Source: Gammaproteobacteria bacterium | GTDB taxonomy: Bacteria > Pseudomonadota > Gammaproteobacteria > Steroidobacterales > Steroidobacteraceae | DNA length: 55,910 nt | Direction of reading: 5' to 3' | NCBI GenBank assembly: GCA_030038755.1 | Contig: JASHSK010000324.1 | Span: 1-55,910 of the forward strand | In this document: in pieces, positions 8,392 to 16,798 of the stretch | How the letters are laid out: each line of letters opens with the position of its first letter | How positions within the stretch are numbered: position 1 is the first letter of the stretch | Made by a program: the position numbers and the translations under genes | The notes under the pieces: generated by a model | What the model was told of the DNA's origin: nothing | What the model saw: the letters and a program-made list of their open reading frames with translations, nothing else | The model's database searches: none

Positions 8392-8577
8392 ATGTTGCAC
8401 CGGGGCGGCCTGTGGGGTCTGCTGATCCTCATCGCAGACGTCTGGGCCATCGTCAATGTCCTGCAGAGTACCGCGACCACCGGCAGCAAGGTCCTCTGGA
8501 CGGTGCTCATCATCGTGCTGCCGGTCGTCGGCTTCATCCTCTGGCTGATCCTCGGCCCACGGACCATTCGCACCTGA
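8392..8577 (+). CDS. Small PLDc_N-domain membrane protein
   Basis: 61 residues, almost all membrane: two hydrophobic helices (about 7-23 and 35-54) separated by STATTGSK, ending LILGPRTIRT. This is the stand-alone PLDc_N pattern (the N-terminal membrane unit of some phospholipase D/cardiolipin synthases), common as a short protein of unknown role. ATG 8392 follows a strong purine-rich ribosome-binding site, GGGAGGGGG at 8382-8390, which decides this start over an upstream in-frame ATG at 8359. Confidence 0.8.
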   Translation: MLHRGGLWGLLILIADVWAIVNVLQSTATTGSKVLWTVLIIVLPVVGFILWLILGPRTIRT

Positions 8578-8716
8578 TCTGTGCAGATGCGCGCCCCGCA
8601 GCGCGCGCGTGACGCCGCAGTGTGCCTTGAGTCGGCGCCACTTACCGGTACACTGCACATCTTTCCGGATTCTCATCCAGAAGCTCGCGCCACGACGCGA
8701 GTGCGTGGGGAGTTTT

Positions 8717-9775
8717 TTGAGCACCAACTTTGAGCCGAGTCGCAGCAGCTCTGCTGAAGTGCCGAGGCCGGAGATGCCCAGGGCGGACAGGTCGCAGCCG
8801 GAGGCGGTGGTGGACATCCGCTACGGCCAGGTGGGACTGGTGCAGGTGCGGGTGCATACGACCAGCCCCGGCGCCATTCTCGACGAGCTGACCGGGAAAG
8901 TCGCGGCGGCACCGCACTTCTTTCGGCGCACGGGCGTGTGCGTGGATCTGTCACCACTGGAGCGCTCCCCGGACGTGGCTGAGGTGCAGGCTGTGATCGA
9001 GGCACTGCGCCGGGCTGGCATGCTGGCGGTGGGCCTGACCGGCGAAGCCGAGACTCTCGCGGCCGTTTCTGCTGCGCTGGCCCTGCCGGTGTTGACGACT
9101 TTTCGCACCACCACGCGCCCCGTGCCGATCGTGCAGCCCGCCGCGCCGCCGGGCGCGCCAGCGAGCGCGCGCGGCGTGCAGGCTGCGCACACCGGTGCTG
9201 CAGGTCCCGAAGAGAGTGCGCCGGCTGCGCCGGGCGCGCTGTCGGCGGCTGCTGCAGCAGCGTCGATACTCGGCGCGGCGAGCGCCGCGGCCGCGGGCAT
9301 CACGATCGCACCGGAAGACGCGGTCGTCGTCACCACCGGCGTGTCCGACACCGGCGTGTCCGACACCGTCACGACCGACACTGGCGTGTCCGAGGCGGCC
9401 GAGCCCGGCGCCGCGCTGGCGGAGCAGGATGCGGCCTGGGCCACGCCGCCGGCGCTGATCCATACGCACACCGTCCGCTCCGGTCAGCGTGTCTACGGCC
9501 GCGGTCGCGACGTGGTCGTGACAGCGAGCGTCGGGCCGGGCGCGGAGGTCATGGCGGATGGCTGCGTACACATCTACGGTGCGCTGCGCGGTCGCGTGAT
9601 GGCCGGCGCCCACGGCGAGCTCAGCGCGCGCGTGTTCTGCCAGCAGTTCTACGCCGAGCTGGTGTCGATCGCCGGCATCTTCCGTGTGTTCGAAACCATT
9701 CCCCCGGAGTTGGCAGGCGCGCCCGTGCAGGCCTGGCTGGCCGGCGAGGAACTGCGCTTTGCCCGAATCGGCTGA
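8717..9775 (+). CDS. minC: Septum site-determining protein MinC
   Basis: Inhibitor of FtsZ polymerisation that, with MinD, blocks division near the poles. The N-terminal MinC domain (about residues 25-125, IRYGQVGLVQVRVHTTSPGAILDEL onward) and the C-terminal beta-helix domain (VRSGQRVYGRGRDVVV to FRVFETIPPELAG) are both clear. At 352 residues it is about 120 longer than the E. coli protein; the excess is an Ala/Pro/Thr-rich linker (about 145-245) with tandem duplications at 9335-9394. TTG 8717 is preceded by GGGGAG; ATG 8774 is an alternative. It is the first gene of minCDE. Confidence 0.93.
   Translation: MSTNFEPSRSSSAEVPRPEMPRADRSQPEAVVDIRYGQVGLVQVRVHTTSPGAILDELTGKVAAAPHFFRRTGVCVDLSPLERSPDVAEVQAVIEALRRAGMLAVGLTGEAETLAAVSAALALPVLTTFRTTTRPVPIVQPAAPPGAPASARGVQAAHTGAAGPEESAPAAPGALSAAAAAASILGAASAAAAGITIAPEDAVVVTTGVSDTGVSDTVTTDTGVSEAAEPGAALAEQDAAWATPPALIHTHTVRSGQRVYGRGRDVVVTASVGPGAEVMADGCVHIYGALRGRVMAGAHGELSARVFCQQFYAELVSIAGIFRVFETIPPELAGAPVQAWLAGEELRFARIG
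9335..9394. repeat. 15-bp tandem repeat in the MinC linker
   Basis: Units 9335-9349 and 9350-9364 are identical (ACCGGCGTGTCCGAC); 9365-9379 is degenerate and 9380-9394 nearly matches again. Codes for repeated TGVSD. Confidence 0.88.
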
Positions 9776-9805
9776 CGTAAAAACCAATACAGGGAGAACC
9801 CAGCT

Positions 9806-10618
9806 TTGGCTGAGACCATCGTCGTGACCTCCGGCAAGGGGGGCGTGGGCAAGACGACCACCTCGGCGAGCCTGGCCTGTGGCATCGCCCAGCAGGGTAA
9901 GCGGGTCGCCGTGATCGACTTCGACATCGGCCTGCGCAACCTCGATCTGATCATGGGTTGCGAGCGGCGCGTGGTGTACGACTTCGTCAATGTCATCCAG
10001 GGCGACTGCCAGCTCAAGCAGGCGCTCATCAAGGACAAGCGCATCGAGACGCTCTATGTGCTGGCTGCCTCGCAGACGCGCGACAAGGACGCACTCACGG
10101 AAGACGGCGTCAAGCGGGTGCTCGAGGAGCTGACCACCGACGGCTTCGATTACATCATCTGCGATTCGCCGGCCGGTATCGAGAAGGGCGCGCATCTGGC
10201 GATGTATTTCGCCGATCGCGCGGTCGTCGTCGTGAATCCCGAAGTGTCATCGGTGCGCGACTCGGATCGCATCCTCGGGCTGCTCGCCAGCAAGACACTG
10301 CGCGCGCAACAGGGCAACGGCGGGGTCAGGGAGCACCTGCTGCTCACGCGCTACAGTCCGCGGCGTGTCGCGAGCGGAGAGATGATGAGTATTCAGGACG
10401 TCAAGGAGATTCTCGGCCTGGACGTGGTCGGCGTCGTGCCCGAGTCGCCCGACGTGCTGCAGGCGTCCAACGCCGGCGTGCCCGTGATACTGAACGCGGA
10501 GAGTGACGCGGCGCGCGCGTACGACGACGCGGTGGCGCGGCTCATGGGACAGACGGTGCCGTTTCGTTTTATCGAAGAGCCGAAGAAGGGTTTCCTTGCC
10601 CGCCTGTTCGGGCGCTGA
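9806..10618 (+). CDS. minD: Septum site-determining ATPase MinD
   Basis: Membrane-cycling ParA/MinD-type ATPase that recruits MinC and is released by MinE. The deviant Walker A GKGGVGKTT is at residues 10-18, with the family blocks VIDFDIGLRNLDLIMG and YIICDSPAGIE. The C-terminal amphipathic membrane-targeting helix KKGFLARLFGR is intact. At 270 residues the length is normal. TTG 9806 follows AGGGAG (9791-9796) at good spacing. It lies 30 bp after minC and its stop abuts the minE start. Confidence 0.97.
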   Translation: MAETIVVTSGKGGVGKTTTSASLACGIAQQGKRVAVIDFDIGLRNLDLIMGCERRVVYDFVNVIQGDCQLKQALIKDKRIETLYVLAASQTRDKDALTEDGVKRVLEELTTDGFDYIICDSPAGIEKGAHLAMYFADRAVVVVNPEVSSVRDSDRILGLLASKTLRAQQGNGGVREHLLLTRYSPRRVASGEMMSIQDVKEILGLDVVGVVPESPDVLQASNAGVPVILNAESDAARAYDDAVARLMGQTVPFRFIEEPKKGFLARLFGR

Positions 10619-10619
10619 C

Positions 10620-10880
10620 ATGGGCCTGCTGCAGCTGTTTCGTCGCGCACCGAGCTCCGCGAGTCTCGCCAAGGAGCGCCTGCGCATCATCGTCGCGCAG
10701 GAGCGCAGTGCCCGCGGCACCCCCGACTATCTGCCGCTGCTGCGCCGTGAGCTGCTCGAGGTCATCCGCCGATACGTCAACGTCGATCCGTCCGCCGTGC
10801 AGGTCAATGTCGGCCGCGAGGACGGCCACGAGGTCCTGGAGCTGTCGGTCGCGTTATCGGACGGTCCCCGCGGCGCATAG
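10620..10880 (+). CDS. minE: Cell division topological specificity factor MinE
   Basis: 86 residues. It begins MGLLQLFRR (membrane-binding segment), then KERLRIIVAQERS, the MinD-interacting helix/strand, then LLRRELLEVIRRYVNVDP in the dimerisation domain. It drives MinD off the membrane and sets up the oscillation. ATG 10620 is one base after the minD stop. Its last 77 bp overlap the 3' end of the convergent glycosylase-like frame. Confidence 0.96.
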   Translation: MGLLQLFRRAPSSASLAKERLRIIVAQERSARGTPDYLPLLRRELLEVIRRYVNVDPSAVQVNVGREDGHEVLELSVALSDGPRGA

Positions 10881-11661
10881 CAGCGTCGCCGGTACTGCGC
10901 GTCCCCACGGAGCCGCGCCCGCCGCGCTCATCGCGCACTGCGTCACGCAGGCCCTCGCAGAAGAGCCGGGCCCCGCCCATGGAAGGATGGCGCAGCACCG
11001 TGACCCGTGCGCCGACGTTGATGCGCTCCGCGACGCTGCGCTTCGCGACACGGTGCCTCGCGCCGCTGTGCCTCGCGCCGCTGCCGACCTCCTCGAGTGC
11101 CAGCTGCTCCAGGGCCAGCTGCGCGTGCCGTCCCACGGCGAGCACGCGCGCTTCGGGCGAGGCCCGCAGCAGCGCTGCGAGTGCCGCGAGTCCCTGGGCG
11201 CGCTCGGCCCGCGTCGGCGTGCGGTTGGACTGCAGGTCACCCGCGCGATGCGGATGCCAGGGAAAGGCATTCCATAGAATCGTCGTGGCCGCGATGCCAA
11301 GGGCATGCAGCGCTCCCCACACCACCGTCGCGGAGGGCTCGCTCCAGGGAACGTGGCGCGTCGACAGGCGCTGCCCGCCGCAGCTCACGCGCGGCACCTC
11401 GTAGGCCATCAGCAGGCGCTCGCTCGTGAATGGAATGCCACTGACGTGGCAGCCCTGATAGCCGGAGGCCTCGCCGATCAGGATCAGCGCGGGGCTGACG
11501 GACAGGTGCGCGCGCAATCGTTCGCGCCGTATCTCGGGGCCGTTGAGCGTGCCGTCGCAGCCGGGGTCCCGGTCGGTCCACGGATTGAACACATCGGCCG
11601 TGCATCGGACGCACAGCAGGCGCAGGAAGCGGGCGAGCGCGGCGGGGGACATGCCTTGCAT
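10804..11661 (-). CDS. Uracil-DNA glycosylase-like protein
   Basis: UDG-superfamily fold. ALILIGEASGYQGCHVSGIPFTSERLL has the shape of the family's GEAPG-type motif 1, WNAFPWHPH resembles the central block, and VLRHPSMGG carries the HPS-like motif that contacts DNA. The initiator is ATG 11661 or the ATG three codons later, before SPAALARFLRLL. Two oddities: a basic insert before the HPS motif (RHSGARHRVAKRS) encoded partly by a perfect 15-bp duplication, and a C-terminal tail of about 40 low-complexity residues that overlaps minE. Base-excision repair is the likely role; the exact substrate is not certain. Confidence 0.72.
   Translation of the reverse strand: MQGMSPAALARFLRLLCVRCTADVFNPWTDRDPGCDGTLNGPEIRRERLRAHLSVSPALILIGEASGYQGCHVSGIPFTSERLLMAYEVPRVSCGGQRLSTRHVPWSEPSATVVWGALHALGIAATTILWNAFPWHPHRAGDLQSNRTPTRAERAQGLAALAALLRASPEARVLAVGRHAQLALEQLALEEVGSGARHSGARHRVAKRSVAERINVGARVTVLRHPSMGGARLFCEGLRDAVRDERGGRGSVGTRSTGDAAMRRGDRPITRPTAPGPRGRPRGRH
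11053..11082. repeat. 15-bp perfect tandem duplication in the glycosylase gene
   Basis: GTGCCTCGCGCCGCT at 11053-11067 repeats exactly at 11068-11082 and encodes the RHSGA-type insert on the minus strand; looser 15-bp copies precede it. Confidence 0.9.
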
Positions 11662-11713
11662 TGTATGCAGGCGCGCGGGCAGGATGCGTCACCGTGAAAG
11701 CGCGAACCGGCGG

Positions 11714-11755
11714 GAGATGACGTGCGACGTGCGAGAGATGACGTGCGGCAGATGA
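11714..11755. repeat. 21-bp imperfect tandem repeat before the esterase
   Basis: GAGATGACGTGCG begins both 11714-11734 and 11735-11755, directly in front of the esterase ATG at 11757. Confidence 0.75.
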
Positions 11756-11756
11756 G

Positions 11757-12431
11757 ATGAGCGCCCAGTTGCTCGATGCCGTGCAGATCGAGACCGGTCC
11801 ACACCCGGGGGCTGCGGTCATCTGGCTGCACGGCCTCGGAGCGGACGGACACGACTTCGAGCCGATCGTGCCCGAGATTGCGCCACGCCTCGACGGCGGC
11901 GTGCGCTTCATCCTGCCACATGCCCCGGTGCGCCCCGTCACGCTCAACGGCAGCATGCCCATGCGCGCCTGGTACGACATCGCGAGCCTCGAGCGCCACG
12001 GCGCGCAGGATGAGGCCGGGCTGCATGCCGCGGATGCCGCTGTACGCGCGCTCATCCGTCGCGAGAACGAGCGTGGCATTCCCACGGACCGCATCGTGCT
12101 CGCCGGTTTCTCGCAGGGCGGCGCGCTGGCGCTGTTCACCGGCACACGTTACCCCGAACGGCTCGCGGGCCTGATTGCGCTGTCATGCTACCTGCCGCTG
12201 GCCGGGCGCTTTGCCTCCGAGCGGCACTCCGCCAACTCCGCCACCGCGATCTTCCTGGCGCACGGCGCGTACGATTCCGTCGTCGATCCGGCCTTCGGCC
12301 GGGAGACGCGCGCCACACTCGAGGCCGCGGGCCACGTGGTCGAGTGGCACAGCTACCCGATGGCCCACGCGGTGTGCGACGAGGAGATCGTCGCGATCGC
12401 AGCGTTTCTGCGGCGGATGCTGGCCGTCTGA
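11757..12431 (+). CDS. Carboxylesterase / phospholipase (alpha/beta hydrolase, PF02230 type)
   Basis: Cytoplasmic serine hydrolase of 224 residues, the normal size for the EstB/acyl-protein-thioesterase-like family. AAVIWLHGLGADGHDFEPIVPE supplies the oxyanion loop. The nucleophile elbow GFSQGG has Ser near residue 119. HGAYDSVVD gives Asp near 173 and PMAHAVCDEE gives His near 204, so the triad looks complete. No signal peptide. Substrate is not predictable from sequence. Confidence 0.9.
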   Translation: MSAQLLDAVQIETGPHPGAAVIWLHGLGADGHDFEPIVPEIAPRLDGGVRFILPHAPVRPVTLNGSMPMRAWYDIASLERHGAQDEAGLHAADAAVRALIRRENERGIPTDRIVLAGFSQGGALALFTGTRYPERLAGLIALSCYLPLAGRFASERHSANSATAIFLAHGAYDSVVDPAFGRETRATLEAAGHVVEWHSYPMAHAVCDEEIVAIAAFLRRMLAV

Positions 12432-12563
12432 AGCGACGTGCCCGCCGCGCATGGATCGCGGCCTGTCGTCCTACAGTTGCGCTGGCTGCGTTCGTACCTG
12501 CACAGGGCCTAGTATGCTAGGCGCGCCGGTGCATGAGAGAGGCAAAGGCTTCAGGAGGCCTGC

Positions 12564-13040
12564 ATGAGCGAATCAACCACGGCGATCCCACGCGGCTATC
12601 ACGCAGTCAATCCCTACCTCACCGTCAGAAACGTGCCGGGGCTGGTCGAATTTCTCCGCAGCACCTTCGACGCCGTGACGACCGAGGAGATCACTCAGGC
12701 CGATGGCCGCATCCAGCATATCGAAGTGCGCATCGGCGATACGCTGCTGCTGGTCGGCGCCCCGCAGGTCGATGCGCCCATGCCGTACCACGCCGAACCG
12801 CGTCCGGGCACCTTCTATGTCTATGTCGCGGACGTGGACGAGACCTATCGTCGTGCGATGAAAAGCGGCGCCAACTCCTACGAGGCGCCGACCGACGTGT
12901 TCTACGGCGATCGCGTCGCTGCGGTCACCGATTCCAACGACAACGTCTGGTGGATCGCCACCAGGCGCCACACCTACTCGCAGCGTCAGTTACAGGCGCG
13001 TGCCGAACAGCATTGGCGCGACGAGGACAGCTCCGCTTGA
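12564..13040 (+). CDS. VOC-superfamily protein (PhnB/glyoxalase-like)
   Basis: 158 residues with the beta-alpha-beta-beta-beta layout of vicinal-oxygen-chelate proteins: NPYLTVRNVPGLVEFLRSTFDA, then IQHIEVRIGDTLLLVG, and GTFYVYVADVDETYRRAMKSGA with YGDRVAAVTDSNDNVWWIATRR. It resembles PhnB-type proteins of unknown chemistry. A purine-rich site (aggcctgc after TTCAGG) precedes ATG 12564. It converges on pgm across a 42-bp gap. Confidence 0.82.
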   Translation: MSESTTAIPRGYHAVNPYLTVRNVPGLVEFLRSTFDAVTTEEITQADGRIQHIEVRIGDTLLLVGAPQVDAPMPYHAEPRPGTFYVYVADVDETYRRAMKSGANSYEAPTDVFYGDRVAAVTDSNDNVWWIATRRHTYSQRQLQARAEQHWRDEDSSA

Positions 13041-13082
13041 CGAAGGGGCGCTCTCGCCGGGCCCGATGCGCCCTCGGCCCGC

Positions 13083-14810
13083 TTACCGCAGCGCCGCGCT
13101 GACGATTCCCTGCGCCTCCTCGAACAGTTGTGCGAGATGCGCTTCGTCGCGGAAGCTCTCCGCATAGATCTTGTAGATATCCTCCGTGCCCGAGGGCCGC
13201 GCGGCGAACCAGCCGCTCTGTGCGACGACTTTCAGTCCACCGATGGGCGCGTCGTTGCCGGGGGCGCGCGTGAGCACCTGGAGGATTTTTTCTCCCGCGA
13301 GCGATGCGGAGCGCACCTGCTGCGGCGACAGTGCCGCCAGCACGCGCTTCTGTTCAGCGCTTGCCGGTGCGTCGCGCCGGTCGGAGAGCGCCCTGCCCAG
13401 CTCGGCGCTGAGCCTGGCGTAATGCTCGCCGGGATCGTGGCCCAGGCGCGCCGTGATCTCCGCCGACAGGAGCGCCGGGATGAAGCCGTCCTTGTCGGTG
13501 ACCCACGTGCGGCCATCGCGCCGCAGGAACGCCGCGCCCGCGCTTTCTTCGCCGCCGAAGCCCAGCGAGCCGTCGAGCAGACCTGACACGAACCACTTGA
13601 ATCCCACCGGGACCTCGTACAGCCGCCGCCCGAGCCGCGCGGTTACCCGATCGATCATCTGCGTGCTGACGACCGTCTTGCCGACGGCGGCGGCGGCGCT
13701 CCACTGCGCTCGCTGGGCGAACAGGTAGTCGATGCACACCGACAGGTAATGATTCGGTGCGACCAGCCCTGCGCTGCGCGTCACGATGCCGTGCCGGTCG
13801 TGGTCGGTGTCGCAGGCAAAGGCGATGTCGAATCGATCCTTGAGCCCCAGCAGCCGCTGCATCGCATAGGGAGAGGAGGGGTCCATGCGGATCTGCCCAT
13901 CCCAATCGAGCGTCATGAAGCTAAAAGTGGCATCGATCGTCTCGTTGACCACCGTCAGATCGAGCCCGTAACGCTGCGCGATGTGCCCCCAGTAGTGAGT
14001 GCCCGCGCCGCCGAGCGGGTCCACGCCCATGTGCAGCCGCGCGGTCCGGATCGAGTCCATGTCGATGACCGCCGCCAGATCGGCGACGTAGGCGTTCAGG
14101 TAGTCGTGCCGGTGCGTGGTCGGGGCCTGCAGGGCCCGCTCGTAGGGCACGCGCTTCACGGCGGCCAGGCCACCGGCCAGGTAGCTGTTGGCGCGATCCT
14201 CGATCCACTTCGTGACGTCGGTGTCGGCAGGCCCGCCATGGGTGGGGTTGTACTTGAAGCCGCCGTTGTCGGGTGGATTGTGCGAGGGCGTGATCACGAT
14301 GCCGTCCGCAAAACCGCTGTCGCGAGCGCGGTTGTAGGTCAGTATCGCGTGCGAGATCACCGGCGTCGGGGTGTACTCATCGCCCTCGGCCAGCATCACG
14401 TGCACGCCGTTGGCCGCCAGCACTTCCAGCGCGCTGGCACACGCGGGCACCGACAGCGCATGCGTGTCCATGCCGAGGAACAGCGGGCCGGTGATGCCCT
14501 GGCGCGCGCGGTAGTCGCAGATCGCCTGGCTGATCGCGAGCACGTGCCACTCGTTGAAGGTGCTCCTGAACGCCGAGCCGCGGTGCCCGGAGGTGCCGAA
14601 CGCCACACGCTGCGCGGGCAGCGCCGCGTCGGGCACCAGCGAGTAGTACGCGGTGATCAGCCGCGTCAGATCCACCAGCGCCTGCGGGCCCGCCGGCTGT
14701 CCGGCCAGCGGATGTATCCGCGGTGCCGCCTGCACGGCGCCGCCGGCACTGCTGGCACCTCCGGCTCCGCCGGCACTGCCGCCCCCGCTGCCGCTCGTGT
14801 TCTCGTTCAT
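13083..14810 (-). CDS. pgm: Phosphoglucomutase (alpha-D-glucose phosphate-specific)
   Basis: Interconverts glucose 1- and 6-phosphate, the entry to UDP-sugar synthesis. It has the catalytic phosphoserine loop TPSHNP, the magnesium loop CDTDHDRHG, the sugar loop GGEESAGAAF and the phosphate-binding RPSGTEDIYKIYAESF. The FGTSGHRGSAF block marks the glucose-specific subfamily. At 575 residues it is slightly long because of a Gly/Ser/Ala-rich N-terminal extension of about 28 residues. It overlaps the upstream HAD gene by 4 bp (ATGA), so the two are cotranscribed. Confidence 0.95.
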   Translation of the reverse strand: MNENTSGSGGGSAGGAGGASSAGGAVQAAPRIHPLAGQPAGPQALVDLTRLITAYYSLVPDAALPAQRVAFGTSGHRGSAFRSTFNEWHVLAISQAICDYRARQGITGPLFLGMDTHALSVPACASALEVLAANGVHVMLAEGDEYTPTPVISHAILTYNRARDSGFADGIVITPSHNPPDNGGFKYNPTHGGPADTDVTKWIEDRANSYLAGGLAAVKRVPYERALQAPTTHRHDYLNAYVADLAAVIDMDSIRTARLHMGVDPLGGAGTHYWGHIAQRYGLDLTVVNETIDATFSFMTLDWDGQIRMDPSSPYAMQRLLGLKDRFDIAFACDTDHDRHGIVTRSAGLVAPNHYLSVCIDYLFAQRAQWSAAAAVGKTVVSTQMIDRVTARLGRRLYEVPVGFKWFVSGLLDGSLGFGGEESAGAAFLRRDGRTWVTDKDGFIPALLSAEITARLGHDPGEHYARLSAELGRALSDRRDAPASAEQKRVLAALSPQQVRSASLAGEKILQVLTRAPGNDAPIGGLKVVAQSGWFAARPSGTEDIYKIYAESFRDEAHLAQLFEEAQGIVSAALR

Positions 14811-15508
14811 GCGTCACCGTCACCCGCGAAGCTCGCGGAGAAATCGTGATCCAGCAGCTCCCCGATGCGTCCGACCGTCAGGTCCGCGGGCGGGTACGCC
14901 GCGAGGTTGTGCGGATCGAGCGCATAGTGGCCCTGGCGCGGAAACACGGTCATCAGCCGCGCCCCCAGCAGCGCCTTCATCGCCGCGAGGATGCGCAGCT
15001 TGTCGTCCACCAGCACATAGCGTTCGGCCGGATAGCGACGTTGTACGTCCGCGAGCATGCGCTCCTTGTGAACGTAGATCAGCACATGCCCTTTCACGGC
15101 GCTCCACAGCCCGGAGCGTTGCACCTTCAGCGGCTGAAACACCACGTCGCCGTCCGAAAGGATCACGGTCCGGCCGAAGCGCGACAGGTGCGCGATCACG
15201 CCGAGGGCGTCCGGATAGAGCCGCCTGGCGAACGGATAATCCACCAGATACGAGGACATCTGCAGCAGCCGCGGGTCGTTGGCCCCGTCCTCGAGCAGCT
15301 CCGCCATGCGGTAGCGCTGCAGGGCACCCAGATAGTCGGCGTAGCCCAGCTCGCTGCGCAGCTCCTCGAAGCACTGCCAGTAGCGGTCGCGGCTCGCCGT
15401 GCCGAACTCCGCCGCCAGATGCTCGCGCAGATCGTCCTGCACGCGATCGTTGTCGAGCAGCGTGTTGTCCACGTCGAGCAGGAACACCACCGTGCCATCG
15501 GACTGCAT
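14807..15508 (-). CDS. HAD-superfamily hydrolase
   Basis: Probable small-molecule phosphatase, 233 residues. Motif I is FLLDVDNTLLDND (nucleophile Asp near residue 12), motif II ILSDGD (here Ser), then a Lys in the HKERM block, and motif IV VLVDDKLRIL. A helical cap (about residues 20-95) makes it a C1-type HAD. It is translationally coupled to pgm, which suggests a housekeeping link with sugar phosphates, but that is inference. The DNDR after motif I and the DDK in motif IV are normal for the family. Confidence 0.85.
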   Translation of the reverse strand: MQSDGTVVFLLDVDNTLLDNDRVQDDLREHLAAEFGTASRDRYWQCFEELRSELGYADYLGALQRYRMAELLEDGANDPRLLQMSSYLVDYPFARRLYPDALGVIAHLSRFGRTVILSDGDVVFQPLKVQRSGLWSAVKGHVLIYVHKERMLADVQRRYPAERYVLVDDKLRILAAMKALLGARLMTVFPRQGHYALDPHNLAAYPPADLTVGRIGELLDHDFSASFAGDGDA

Positions 15509-15655
15509 GCCCGCGTCCTTCCTTCTGCCGCGCGACCCGCGGCATCATAGCCTCAACTGTGATGTCGTTAACAGTTTCGCGCGCCGCTCGCGCCGCGACC
15601 TTCAGTTGCCGGAACGTTTATGAACAATGTCGGATCCTGAGGGCCGGCAGCCCGA

Positions 15656-15667
15656 CCACAATTGTGG
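15656..15667. promoter_or_regulatory. 12-bp perfect palindrome between divergent genes
   Basis: CCACAATTGTGG lies in the 173-bp gap between the HAD gene and the pilin accessory gene, 14 bp before the latter's start. A candidate operator; no regulator assigned. Confidence 0.35.
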
Positions 15668-15681
15668 AGCATGGATTCGGT

Positions 15682-16545
15682 ATGAAATTTCGACTCACGG
15701 CGTTCGGACTGCATCTGCTCGCCAGCGCCACGGTGCTGACGGTGGTACTCGGCACGCTGTACCTCGGCTGGTACCGCTGGCCGGGCTGGTATGTCGTGGG
15801 CGCCTCGAGCGTGGTCGTCGTATTGGTCTGCGTCGACCTGACGCTCGGGCCGCTGTTCACCTTCATCGTGGCGCACCCGACCAAGCCGCGCCGGGAGCTC
15901 GCGCGCGACATCGGCATCATCGCCACGGTGCAGCTCGCGGCGCTCATCTACGGAGCCGGCTCGCTGTGGAACGGACGGCCGCTGTATTACGCTTTCTCGG
16001 AGGGCGTGTTGCAGCTCGTGCAGGCCTACGACATCGATGCACACGAGCGCGCCGTCGCTCGCGCGCAGCACGTGGCGCTGCGGCCACACTGGTACAGTCT
16101 GCCGCGCTGGATCTGGGCACCGCTGCCGGCCGATCCCAAGGAGGCCGGGAAGATCGTCATGTCGGTGCTCAAGGGCGGCGACGACGTCGTCTCGATGCCG
16201 CGCTACTTCAAGCCGTGGGAGCAGGGCCTGCCGGCACTGCGCAAGCAGTTGAAGAAGGTCGATGACGTTGCCTACTTCTCGAGGTCGCAAAAGCACACAC
16301 TCGAGCAGCGCATGCGCGCTCTCGGACTGAACGCCGCCCAGCTGAATGCCATGCCGCTGACGGGGCGGGGAGGCTCCCTGCTCGTCGTGTTCGATCCTGC
16401 GACGCTGCGGATACGCGCCATGCTGGGTGCCCCGCAGCCGGCGCCGTCCTTCGGGCATCGCGGCTCGCTGGTACAGCGCTACGTGCGAACACTGGAAACC
16501 CGTCTGGCCAAGCTGGCGCCGCCGGCGCGGCACCACGCCTCCTGA
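15682..16545 (+). CDS. TfpX/TfpZ-family type IV pilin accessory protein
   Basis: 287 residues. Hydrophobic helices near 8-30, 36-58 and 76-95 precede a soluble domain. The pattern MKFRLTAFGLHLLAS, GWYRWPGWY, and VDLTLGPLFTFIVAHPTKPRRELARDI is characteristic of TfpX/TfpZ proteins, which in Pseudomonas help specific major pilins assemble. No pilin gene is adjacent, so this copy is an orphan or works on a pilin encoded elsewhere. ATG 15682 has only a weak GGAG upstream. Confidence 0.85.
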   Translation: MKFRLTAFGLHLLASATVLTVVLGTLYLGWYRWPGWYVVGASSVVVVLVCVDLTLGPLFTFIVAHPTKPRRELARDIGIIATVQLAALIYGAGSLWNGRPLYYAFSEGVLQLVQAYDIDAHERAVARAQHVALRPHWYSLPRWIWAPLPADPKEAGKIVMSVLKGGDDVVSMPRYFKPWEQGLPALRKQLKKVDDVAYFSRSQKHTLEQRMRALGLNAAQLNAMPLTGRGGSLLVVFDPATLRIRAMLGAPQPAPSFGHRGSLVQRYVRTLETRLAKLAPPARHHAS

Positions 16546-16581
16546 GCCGCGGTACGCCGATCTCGCCCGGCGGATGCCGCA

Positions 16582-16603
16582 GCGCCCGGTGGGCGCCCGG
16601 TGG
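16582..16603. repeat. 11-bp perfect tandem duplication
   Basis: GCGCCCGGTGG at 16582-16592 is repeated at 16593-16603, 36 bp after the pilin accessory gene. Confidence 0.88.
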
Positions 16604-16712
16604 GCGGGTTGGCCGTGCTTACCACGGCCCATGCCTGCGTGCAAGCGCTCCGATGTGCTGTTAAGCAGCTCTTAATCGATTTCCCTGGTCGTGCCGACAG
16701 CAGCCCTGTCAG

Positions 16713-16754
16713 TTGAAAGTGACGCGGCCGATCAGATACGGTGCAAGCAAACAA
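16713..16754 (+). promoter_or_regulatory. Element shared by two LuxR genes (copy 1)
   Basis: TTGAAAGTGA-N5-CCGATC-N6-GGT-N5-CAAACAA. The same four blocks with identical spacing recur on the minus strand upstream of the LuxR gene at 24363. TTGAAA (16713-16718) with TACGGT (16737-16742) could be a -35/-10 pair 18 bp apart; CCGATC then lies in the spacer as a candidate operator. Confidence 0.65.
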
Positions 16755-16798
16755 ACAGGGTGGTACTCCCTGTATCGAACGCACTGCTGGCCAGGGAT

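Noticed and set aside
13041-13082. Intrinsic terminator between VOC and pgm genes
   Set aside because: GGGCGC/GCGCCC arms can pair but no T run follows on either strand.
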